The notes beneath the pieces were generated by a model. The model did not search any database, had not been told where the DNA came from, and worked only from the letters and a program-made list of their open reading frames with translations. The position numbers were made by a program, and so were the translations under genes. From Cotesia glomerata (Eukaryota > Arthropoda > Insecta > Hymenoptera > Braconidae), in NCBI RefSeq assembly GCF_020080835.1, contig NC_058165.1, positions 14,443,961 to 14,507,960 on the forward strand: 64,000 bases of DNA. Reading direction: 5' to 3'. Shown piece by piece: positions 11,115 through 21,100 of the stretch (within the stretch, counting starts at the first letter, position 1; every line of letters starts with the position of its first letter).

Positions 11115-12455
11115 TGTTATGTCCACCCGCATTTTTTTCTTTTAATTTAAATCACCCGCGCAGATGGAAAACTTCTCCATGCGCGAAAGCCACAATAAAA
11201 TGTAAGCTACGTGACTGCTGGTTGACATAGCGGGGACTTCTGCAATCTCAGCAGCGCAAGTTTTTAAAAAGGCGATCAACAGCCAAATCCAGGTCTTAGT
11301 TGGTTAATTCGACTTCCGCGTTTAACTGACGGGCCCGTGCCTTGTAGAGTCCTTTGCTTTAATTTGCTCCGCACTTAAAGGAAGTTTGGACGCGGTTTCA
11401 ACCGGCAGGCCACGTATTAGTTTTAAGTGTAAACCAGGTCTTTGAGCAGTTAATTCGACTTCCGCGTTTAACTGACGGGCCCGTGCCTTGTAGAGTCCTT
11501 TGCTTTAATTTGCTCCGCACTTAAAGGAAGTTTGGACGCGGTTTCAACCGGCAGGCCACGTATTAGTTTTAAGTGTAAACCAGGTCTTAGTTGGTTAATT
11601 CGACTTCCGCGTTTAACTGACGGGCCCGTGCCTTGTAGAGTCCTTTGCTTTAATTTGCTCCGCACTTAAAGGAAGTTTGGACGCGGTTTCAACCGGCAGG
11701 CCACGTATTAGTTATTAGTATCTACTAGTCGGGTTTCTCAAAGTTCTAATTTGCCCTGCACTTAGGCGAGGACTCGATAAATAGATAAAACCTAGAAAGT
11801 CAAATCCCAAAGTCTTAATTTGCCCTGCACTTAGGCGGGATTTTGACAAGTAAGAAAATCTAGAGAACCGGATTCTCAAGGTTCTAATTTGCTCTGCACT
11901 TAGGCGAGAGTTCGGTCAATAAGTATAAAATCATTTATTATAATATCTTTTAAAGCTAAATTTGCGCACTTTACCCTACGGGGGACTGGAGGACGTTAGC
12001 TCAAATAAAATTCATTAATAATAATTTCGATCTAATAAAAATTGTGAAAGTGTAGAAGTTTGGTGTTTAATTAAAGAAATCTTGAAAAGTGAAAGCTGTT
12101 CCAAATAAATTCATTTCATAAATATAAGAAGCCCTTAAGATAAGCAGCCCAAATCCATCCACATCCATCCGCTGCAAACACCAACAAAGGGTCCAATCTA
12201 GGAAAAGGCACTACGATCAGCCCCGGAATCACGGATCCGATCCTAAGAAATAGTTCAACAAGTAGTAAGTACACCTACTCTTTATAAAAATCCGTGCCAG
12301 TCTCAAACGAAGGCGTGGTAAATTCGTACTTCGAAAACGTCCCACATAAATAATTAAAACAACGGAATTAAAACCTCCGTTGCGTATTCTTTAAACTGTT
12401 TGTCCAAACCTCCACCGTTTACGCTACCGCTCTAAAAACGCCCTTGGACATAACA
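11115..12455 (+). repeat. 3' LTR of the Gypsy element
   Basis: 1341 bp, near-identical to the 5' LTR, with the same internal tandem blocks. The main difference is a short replaced segment after 'gttcggtcaataagta' (about 11928-11955). It is followed by CATG and then the second half of R copy A. Confidence 0.92.
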
Positions 12456-12459
12456 CATG

Positions 12460-12732
12460 CAAATCGATTCATTCTTTCGAAAGTTATTGCGGTTGAAAAT
12501 TAAAAAAATAGTGTTCTATGAAACTTCTATCAGACATTTGAGCTCAGAGAGCCCAAAAGCATGGAAAAGGTTTCTTTTTGGGCTTAGAAAGCGCAAAACA
12601 CTACATAGATTGTATTTTTGAGCCCGAAGAGCCTATAAACTTCGTAGGTACAATTTTAAGCGCCCAGGTATTAACGGAATTAGCGGAAAGTTGCAGGAAT
12701 GGCCTTCACGGTCAACCGTTTTCCTAATTTTT
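12460..12732 (-). repeat. Repeat R copy A, second half
   Basis: Continues copy A after the Gypsy insertion: 'gttattgcggttgaaaat', 'agtgttctatgaaacttctatcagac', GAGCTC-type words, and the terminal 'gttgcaggaatggccttcacggtcaaccgttttcctaattt'. It joins copy B directly, so A and B are tandem. Confidence 0.75.
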
Positions 12733-12873
12733 AACTTCCTGCTAAGAAAATCGAAGATTTTTAAAAATCGGGAAGTGATTGTTTTCACCCTGTTTTGCAA
12801 AAATCGAGTTTTCATCAGATCTCGACGTTTGAAGGTCATAGGAAGCTTCCCTGACTACTCCCGCGAAGCTGTC

Positions 12874-12939
<66 letters not shown>

Positions 12940-13625
12940 TATGTGAACCGCTTATAACTTTTGAACGGCTCATCCGATTTTATCGCGATTGGTGCCATTT
13001 GAAAGGGCTTTGCCAAACTTAAATTTTGAGTATAATTTGGACCGATTCCAATCAGTAGAATTTGAAGAATTTTAAAAAAACTAAGAAAAAAAATTTTTTC
13101 AAATGTGGTTTTCTTTAGATAACTTTTAAACGGCTCCATCGATCGACTCCAAAAACAAATCAGCTCTAGACAATATGAAACTACGTCGATTGCCATTAAA
13201 CTGGTCAAAATCGGTTGATTCGTTAGAGAGATATCGTCAACGAAAGAAAACCGAAAAAAGTGTTTTTTCGGGATTACTTCGAAATTTTTGGTTCGATCAA
13301 TTTAAACCTGAAAATTCTTTATGAGACTAATAAAACTGCGTCGAATGCCGCCAACCGCGTGAAAATCGGTTGATCCATTCAAAAGTTATTGCGGTTTAAA
13401 AATTCCAAAAGTAGTGTTCTATGAAACTTGTATCAGACTTTTGAGCTCGAAGAGCTCAAATGTATAGAAATACTATCTCTTTGAGCTCAGCAAGCTCAAA
13501 ATATCACATAAATTATATTTTGAGCTCAAAAATCTCAAAAACGTCATAAGTACAATTTAAGCGCCCAGGTATGAAATTAGCGGGAAGTTGCAGGGATGGC
13601 CTTCAGGCTGAACCGTTTTACGAAT
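12733..13625 (-). repeat. Repeat R copy B (~0.9 kb, complete)
   Basis: Read on the minus strand it begins 'ggccatccctgcaacttcccgctaatttc' and has hairpins of the type TTTGAGCTC..GAGCTCAAA. It carries several diverged 'aaaagttat..gaacgaatcaaccgattttgacc' sub-repeats, then a (CA)n tract and 'gggaagcttcctatgaccttcaaacgtcgagatctgatgaaaactc'. It ends 'agcaggaagttaaaaatt'. The same order is found at 14037, 46070, 51265/53876 and 56283. No protein is encoded. Confidence 0.8.
12876..12934. repeat. (GT)n microsatellite inside R copy B
   Basis: About 29 uninterrupted GT dinucleotides at the fixed position within R where the LINEs at 4151 and 53875 are found in other copies. Confidence 0.95.
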
Positions 13626-14036
13626 TTTTTTATTTTATTTTCTTTTTCATTTCAACTTTCGCCCGATATTTTAAATCGATCGTGCACACTGAGTAAGTGC
13701 AAAGTATATCTCAAGCTATTAAAAAAAAAACTTATCGGATTCGTGAATTTTTTCGCAAGTTATCGTGTTTCAAACGGAAAATGTCCTGATTGACAGGAAT
13801 TTCCTTTGAACTATTTTGATATTTTTTCCTGGTTCTACACTTCTCACAAAAATTAAGGGAGCAAGAAAAAAATCGAAATTTTTGGGGGATTTTTAACATG
13901 CTGTATCTTATACAAAAATGCTGATACAGCGAAAAAAAAGCAAATTGTAGCTCTAACTGGCTAGTTTTCGAATCTGAGTTTGAAATTTTTTTTTGGAAAT
14001 TTTTTTCGAGTAATTGTAAGAAAACCACCGGAAAAA
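13626..14036 (+). repeat. Spacer with an inverted counterpart at about 17500-17720
   Basis: The part from 13840 ('ttctcacaaaaattaagggagcaag') to 14030 ('gagtaattgtaagaaaaccaccgg') recurs in reverse complement at 17515-17705. It therefore flanks R copy C on both sides in inverted orientation. No coding frame is visible. Confidence 0.6.
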
Positions 14037-14772
14037 AAAAATTAAGATAACGATTGACTTTAAAGGCCATCCCTGCAACTTTTTGCTAATTCCGATAATA
14101 CCTGGCCGCTTTTTTTGAGCCTTCGAGCTCAAAAATACAATCTGTGTGTTGTTTTGAGCTCTCGGAGCTCAAAAAGATATCTTTTCTCTGCTTTTGAGCT
14201 CTTTGAGCTGATAGAAGTTTCATAGAACACTATTTTTTGAATTTCATACTGCAATAACTTTTGAATGAATGAACCGATTTCTACGTGGTTGGTGGCATTA
14301 TACGCAGTTTTTCAAGCCTCATTAGGAATTTTTAAGTTTTAATTAGTTAAACTATAAATTTTGGAGTAACTTTAAAAAAACACTTTTTTCGGTTTTCTAT
14401 CGTTCACGATATCTCTCGAACGAATCGACCGATTTTGACCGGATTGGCGGCGATTGACGTGATTTTTTAAGGTTGAGAGCTGATTAGTTTTCAGAATCGA
14501 TCGGTAGAGCCGTTTAAAAGTTATCCCAAAAAACCCACTTCTAAAAAAATTTTCTATCCCATTTTTTTGAGATTTCTCTAAATCTTCCAAAATCTACGAT
14601 TCCAAATCGGTTCAAATTAACAAGAAATCTCAGTTTGGCGAAGTCCTTTCGAATGGCACCAACCGCGATCAAATTGGTCCAACCGTTCAAAAGTTACAAG
14701 AGGTTTACACACACACACACAGCCGCACGGACACCATCGTGAGATGAGTCAGGGAAGCTCCTGTGACCTTAA

Positions 14773-15906
14773 CCCTAGACTGGTCACCCGTATAAACATA
14801 TATATTTTTAAACTATAGATAGCTTTTGATAGCCAACGAGCATGGTGCATAGCACCAGGAGCTCTAAATTTTATACCTTTGTTTGGTACACCTCCTAAAA
14901 AAATGTAGCTCAACGTCAAAAGTTCATGATAGTCATCTCTTGAAGTTCGATTCTGTAAAAAATGAAATGTAGTTAATATTAAAATATGAAAATTGTTTAC
15001 TCAGTGAGAGAAACAAAGCACAGCTTAGCAATAATTTTTTCCATTAGTAAAAAACTGTACAATATTTATACCTGTAGATGATCTTCGATGAATGGTAGTA
15101 GAGTATTTTTTTTTCGTCCAGGATATCTTTAATTAGAACATCTTCAGTACCGATGTCATATTTTAACTTGTCTATTTAACAAAAATAAAATTCTAAACTT
15201 TTTTAATATTCTAAGGATATGACGACAGAATTTACTAAAAATTGCAAAAATGAAAGTCAAAAAGTGTGAAATTTAATATGAAAATAGCATAAATTCATTA
15301 TTATGAATGCAGAAATGACAATTCAATCATCAGTGTGAATAGAATTCTATACTTACTAAATTCAATGTTGTTATTTTCATCTTGTATTTCATCCTGTATA
15401 TCTGATTGATCAGAAAGTACTATTGCATTTTCGTTTAACTTAGATATTAATGGTAAACATTTATTGCCATCATTTTGTCGACATTCTTCTAAAAATAATT
15501 GTAAATCACTTGGAAGATTTTCAACTTCACTATTATCAGCAATATCGAATAATTTGTTCAATTGATTAACGAAATTTTCCACTTTGTGTTTTTGATTGTC
15601 TGAGAGATTGTTAAGAGATTTTCGTTTCTTAATGTCTTTGTAATCGTCATAAAACTTTTCAAATTTCTGAATACTATTTCGTTTCAGTGTCGTGGGAATT
15701 TCAATTTTATCCCACATAGCCTCTAATTCATCGATAGCTTCGGTAGTACTGATACGTATAGTCAATTTTAACGTTAAATGTTTATACATAAATAAATTAA
15801 TAACGTCACGATAAGTAGCTAATTTATAACAATTAAATTCTTTAATTTGAAAGCTAACTAAATAGTTATATGTCCTATTACCAATTACTTTAGTCATAAT
15901 GAACAA
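14773..15906 (-). pseudogene. Spliced fragment of an uncharacterised insect multi-copy gene family, inside the piggyBac-like element
   Basis: Function unknown. Exon 1 (15906 or 15897 to 15357) encodes about 180 residues, including YKLATYRDVINLFMYKHL, MWDKIEIPT and KHKVENFVNQLNKLFDIAD. It ends at a good donor (gtaagt). Exon 2 is about 15171-15072. Exon 3 starts at 14952 with RDDYHELLTLSYIFLGGVP, followed by GAMHHARWLSKAIYSLKI. The last frame runs straight into the terminal inverted repeat, so the protein is cut off there. Exon 2 joins exon 3 in frame only with a shift near a nine-A run (15106-15114), so the copy is probably dead. I recall similar 'RDDYREFLEL..LGG' proteins as widespread unnamed multi-copy proteins in insects. 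A second, worse-decayed copy lies at 55418-56263. Confidence 0.6.
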
Positions 15907-17108
15907 TAGTTAGATTAGAAAGTTAATGAAATGTAATCAAATAAATACTGAAGAATATCAAGAACTAATTTAAATACGATATATACCATTAAACACAAGT
16001 GACAGCAAAAAATTGATATTAGAATAGTAATTTGAATATAGTTTATTAAAAAATTGGCTTATTCTGTCTTAGTATCAGCGTCAATTGATTCTCGGATTAA
16101 TCACTTAATACAACAAACAACGAGAAAATTATTTTGAGGTTAGGTATGCCATAAAGGATCAAATTTGTCAACAATAGAGACGGTAATATCATGCTAATTA
16201 ACTAGAGCAATGTTAGAATATGCCATCTCGGGACTGCTTGGTGCAATTTTTCAAAGAATGATATCTATTTATACAAAGTTAGCGTGAATAAAGTTGACAA
16301 TGAAAAAAATTAAATTTTTTGCTAATTTTGGAGTTTTGTTACAAAAAATTAAATAATTTCATTTTTATTTTTTTGGTAAACGACAGAAATGTTGAAAAAT
16401 TGCAAGATCTATATTACAATTTTATTCTTGTAGTTTTTTATTAATTTGTGTGTTTTAATATTTATTATGAGTAAGAAATCATAATTATTTCAAAAAAATT
16501 CTTAGTGTAGGGAAATATAATGGTAATAAATAAAAAAAATGAATCTAAATAACATTATGAGTTAGTATTTATCAATTTCTTACGTTTTTCGGTATAAAAA
16601 TGGTTGTAAATTCATTAAATATTAGTTGGATAACTTTTTTTTATGAGTCAGTCCTTTTTTTCTTCCTACTTTTGGTGGTTTGCTCGAAAAATTAAAAAAA
16701 AAATATATTTTTTTTCAAAAACTGTACTTTGACGACTCCTACCGGTGAACCAGTGTGAGTTACACAAAAAAACTTCTAAGCTATTTTAAAGAGCGTTAAA
16801 TTCCCCACAAGGTCCATCAAACCGATTTGCAATATTGTAAAAGCCGGATAAGCATTCGAAATTTGAAAAAAAAAAAAATTTTTTACATGCATTTTAAATC
16901 GTAGAACTTTAAATTTTTATTGTAAGTACTTAAAATTATTATTAAGAGCTTAAACTTGGTAAGAATTTTTTTTCTATATGTAGATTAATATTTTGCATGA
17001 GCACCGAAAAAAAAAAAATTTTACGGAAATGAACCACCCTACTACTCAACCTATAGAGACTCGCTATAGTGCGAGCGAGAAACTAAAAAAATGGTGACCA
17101 GTCTAGGG
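14773..17108. mobile_element. piggyBac-like non-autonomous element (2336 bp, TTAA target duplication)
   Basis: Perfect 16-bp terminal inverted repeats CCCTAGACTGGTCACC (14773-14788) and GGTGACCAGTCTAGGG (17093-17108) are flanked on both sides by TTAA (14769-14772, 17109-17112). TTAA plus a CCCTAGA-type end is the signature of the piggyBac superfamily. Removing the element and one TTAA restores the R sequence 'tgtgacc TTAA aactttgag'. No transposase is present. Instead the element carries a fragment of an uncharacterised gene on the minus strand, plus about 1.2 kb of non-coding A+T-rich DNA (15907-17092). Confidence 0.9.
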
Positions 17109-17215
17109 TTAAAACTTTGAGATCTGATGAAAACTCAATTTTCGCAAAACAGGGTAAAACCAATAACTTCCCGATTTTTGAAAGTTTTCAATTTTTTTAG
17201 CCAGAAGTTAAAAAT

Positions 17216-18112
17216 TTTTTTTTCAAAAATAAATAGCCAATCCTTGTAGAGAATTTATTCAAGTTTTGAAAACCAACCTTAAAATTTCTGTGCGATCATT
17301 GGTTGCTGAGATATTGGTAATCAAAGACAAAATTAACTTTTTCTATTCAAACACCGATATCTCAGTGGGAAATGCTTGTATCGAGATTTTTAAAAAACCA
17401 AGTTAAAGCTGAATAAACAAGCTATCTGGTCCATATAAAGGTTAAGTCAAAAAAATTTTTCCACGTACGTAAATTAAAAAAAACAAAAAAATATCGAAAA
17501 TTTTTTTTTTTTGGTTGTTTTCTCACGATTACTCGAAAAAATTTCCAAAACAAAATTTTGAAACTCAGATCCGAAAACTAGACACTTAGAGCTACAATTT
17601 GCTTTTTTTTTGCTGTACGACCATTTTTGTATAAGTTACAGGTTGTTGAAAATCTCCCAAAAATTTGGATTTTTTTCTTTCTCCCTTAATTTTTGTGAGA
17701 ATTGTAATATCTCAATTTGATTTTTACGAGTAACATAATTAATCTGCATTAAATCATCTATCGAATGACGCGAAAATTAATTATACTACATGGATCACCA
17801 ATCGTGTAATTAATTAAATAGTCGCGAAACCGAGGTAAAACAAATTTTTCGATCGTTAAGTACTCTTTGATGCTTTGCACAATGAGTCGTGAAATTTGGG
17901 ATTTTGAAAAATTTTTGAAAAAAATAATTAATTTGTTTTTTTTTTGATAAAACTTTGTTTTGGAACAAACCACAATTTCTTACTAAATTTAATCAAAATT
18001 TATAAAGGTCAATTTCAACTATTGGTCGATTCAACATAAAACGACCTACACATAATTTGTAATTCGAACAATAAACTAATTTCTTATGCATTCAGTAGAT
18101 TCCGAAAGACAA
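17216..18112. other. Non-coding A+T-rich spacer
   Basis: Contains 'gatattggtaatcaaagacaaaattaac' style sequence related to the R sub-repeats. At 17515-17705 it holds the inverted partner of 13840-14030. No gene is seen, and no clear polyadenylation signal for the following minus-strand gene was identified. Confidence 0.5.
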
Positions 18113-21100
18113 TTAATTCTTCTCTTTAATTTGTATGTTTTCAAATCGTTGTTCATTAGTATTATAATATTTGTAATATACATTTTTAATTTTAAGTAAT
18201 ATACGAGTTACATAATCCATTTTTCGGTCATTATTCGCATTGGTCACTGCATCCACTTTAGAAATAATTAGGTGACGCATTTGAGCAATAGATGTACCGA
18301 AAGTTCCGTTACCGTCTAATTCATTAATACAACTACATACTTGAGAAAAAACGGATTCAATTAAATTCACATGACTGTTGTCACTTGGGGGTAAGCCTAC
18401 ACCAAGAAATTCTATTGATACATCATTATGTGAATATTCATTTTGATTGCACATTTTTCTAAAATGTTGACTGAAATCATTTATGAAATCATTTAATTGA
18501 TAATTATGTCGTAAAGCCCTTTTTGATTTTTCAATAGCATGTTCAGCTCTAATTTTTAATTCATCCATTTTAATTGAATAGCCAGTCATTACCTCTAAAC
18601 TGCACAAATCCATCACGTAATACATTAGGCTATTATGAATTAAAAACTTTTTCATAATTTGAAGAGATGAGCGATTTTTTATGGTTGGTATTACAAGCCC
18701 GGATTTGTTTCGAGTTAAACAAAATGTCGCATATATAGAATTATAAAGTCCAATTGAGGTAGCTAATTCTTCAATAGAAGGTTGAATAGTACATTCATTA
18801 ATAAATAAAAGCAGTTGGTTATCGTCAATAACTTCACGAAAATTGTAACATGGTTCAATACGATTAGTAAAATTAAATATTGATAGCCTATCTTTAATTG
18901 CTTCATCAGCTTCAATTTGAGGAATTTGGTTTGAACACCCAAAGATAAAACAAATTGGAGTAAGTTTTTGATATCCTTTATACAAGTCTCGTTGATCCAT
19001 ATGATCTTCCCCAGTTATTGTTTTAAGTAATGATTCCTCCAATCGGCGTACTTCTTTAATGCAAACAACGTACGATTGAAATGCTTTTATTAAATCTGGT
19101 GATGGAGATGCTGCAGTTGCAGCTGTTGCAAGATCTGATAGCACATTGAATACGCTAGGTTCAGCAGCACGAATAATCAAATTTGCAAGGAATGATTTTC
19201 CACATCGTGGTTCTCCATAATACAAAGTGAACTTCCGACAATTATTGAATGGTTGAAATAAAAGAGTGCAGTGTTCTAAGTAATCTCTTATCGTTTTAGT
19301 ATCAAAACGGAAAATAATTGATATACTTAGTAATGCATTATACATACAAATGTCTAATGATTGCAAAGATTCATTCATAATTAATTGATCTTTTTGACTA
19401 TGGCTATTAAAGCCAGCAGAATTTTTCTTTAAAGCGGTCGTTTTAAAATCATAATCCGAAGTTAACAATGATGCATTTGATGACACAGTTGATGATGAAA
19501 TGTTTTGAAAGGTTATATTAAATGCTCGACGGAAATTTTCGTTCGTTTCACAGGTGTATTGACTTAAATCGAATTTTTCCTTTATTAAACCAAACGGATC
19601 ACCTTGTAAGGTAACGGATATTTTTTCATGTTTCGATGATATGATAGAATCATTTAATAATTGACTATTTCGAGACCGTCGTGTAATATCAAATTTTACA
19701 CGAATAATATCGTCATCAGAATTATAATATTCCATAAGAGCCCAAATGAATGCGAGAACAAGCAGACGTTTAGATGGACGATATGAGTATAAACTTACCA
19801 TATTTTCATACAAATCATTAGAGTTTGTATATCGTTCATATTCAAATTGACTACCACGTTTACCACCAATCGTTATGTATAAATTGTTAATGTCACTTCT
19901 ATAAAGATTATTAAATATACTGGTCAATGAAGGTGTGGTCACTATAAAATTTTTTTCTTTGATTAATGAATCTATACAATGTGCTATAGCTATTATCGAA
20001 TCACAATCAATGCAATGGTATTGCATAACAGGTAATAGATAAAATAATTCATCTTTATTTTGTGGGCTTTGATCCTTAAGTATGCGATTTGTAAGTGTAT
20101 TAATTGCGAGTGAACGAGTTTGTTTATCAAATACTGACTCTCCAATTTTCAACAGACCTGGCACCATCGTCGATAAGTAAAATAATTTATCTTGTGATGA
20201 CAAATATGTGTACATTAGATTTTTCCAATGATTAATTTTAGTTATTAATTCATCATTAACTATACGTAACTGTGCTTGATAGTTATGTCCATTGACATTG
20301 TTAACAGTTGCCATAATATTTAAGTTGCTACTTCTACCATTACCACTTTTGCTATGAGTATTATTATCTCTTTTGATTTTGCTGTTGTTACTGAAATTAT
20401 TATTATTTTCATTACTACAGGTAATATTTTCTTCTAAACCAGAATTTTCATAGTCATACTTGTTTTGACCATCATATACATCATATTTACCAATATTAGT
20501 GTCGCTTATTCCCGTTGGAGGTAAAATACAAAAGCTGCTTGCATTTTCAAAATATAACTGTGGTATTCCGCTCATGTAAAGGCCAGTGATATTATTAAAT
20601 ACACCTCGTAATGTACAAACAAAATAGCGATACTTACCAAAGTGGATATTTTTCACAGGAATGTGTTCGTTAACATAATTATACCATGCATTTTTTATAA
20701 TCTTCATTGCTAAATTACGACATTTTGATTCAGTGATTGAAGAGTTTTTATTTGCAAATATTGGTATTATATACATTTGTAACTTATCGTACATGAATCT
20801 TAATTTGCTATTAGCGGTAGTATCACTAACAAAATTTGACATTTTGTATTCGATATATAAAGGATCTTTATAGATGTACATCACATTATTGTTCATAACG
20901 TTACGATAAAATAATATTAAGTAACGACGAAAAATAGTAGTAACAATTTCTTCCAACATTAAGTCTGTTAAATGCTTGTATAGAGGTAATTCATCATGTA
21001 AATATAAGCGGCACAATTCATCGAAAAGTAATACATCATAGCTGATTGACGTACTAGAAACGAAACTAGTTGAATTATTAGGATTTTTTATACGTTCACG

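Larger units (their letters stand above)
4601..12455 (+). mobile_element. Ty3/Gypsy (errantivirus-like) LTR retrotransposon, internally deleted
   Basis: Two long direct repeats (4601-5929 and 11115-12455), each starting TGTTATGTCC and ending GGACATAACA, flank a 5.2 kb interior. The four bases CATG are duplicated at both ends (4597-4600 and 12456-12459). A tRNA primer-binding site follows the left LTR. Between the LTRs are a gag-like fragment, an integrase core and a decayed envelope-like frame in Gypsy order. Protease, reverse transcriptase and RNase H are missing, so this copy cannot move alone. The LTRs differ by few substitutions and one small indel block near 5400/11930, so insertion is fairly recent. 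Confidence 0.92.
14037..17215 (+). repeat. Repeat R copy C, split by a TTAA element
   Basis: The first part, 14037-14768, runs 'ggccatccctgcaac', GAGCTC hairpins, 'cgttcacgatatctctcgaacgaatcgaccgat', a short (CA)n at 14708-14720 and 'cagggaagctcctgtgacc'. The second part, 17113-17215, runs 'aactttgagatctgatgaaaactcaattttcgc' to 'ccagaagttaaaaattt'. Joined, they give the normal R order, with the piggyBac-like element exactly at a TTAA. Confidence 0.75.

Noticed and set aside
12691..13208. Frames with long Val-Cys or His-Thr runs
   Set aside because: These are translations of the (GT)n/(CA)n tract in repeat R and are not proteins. The same applies at 46725-46988, 53773-53958 and 56591-56812.
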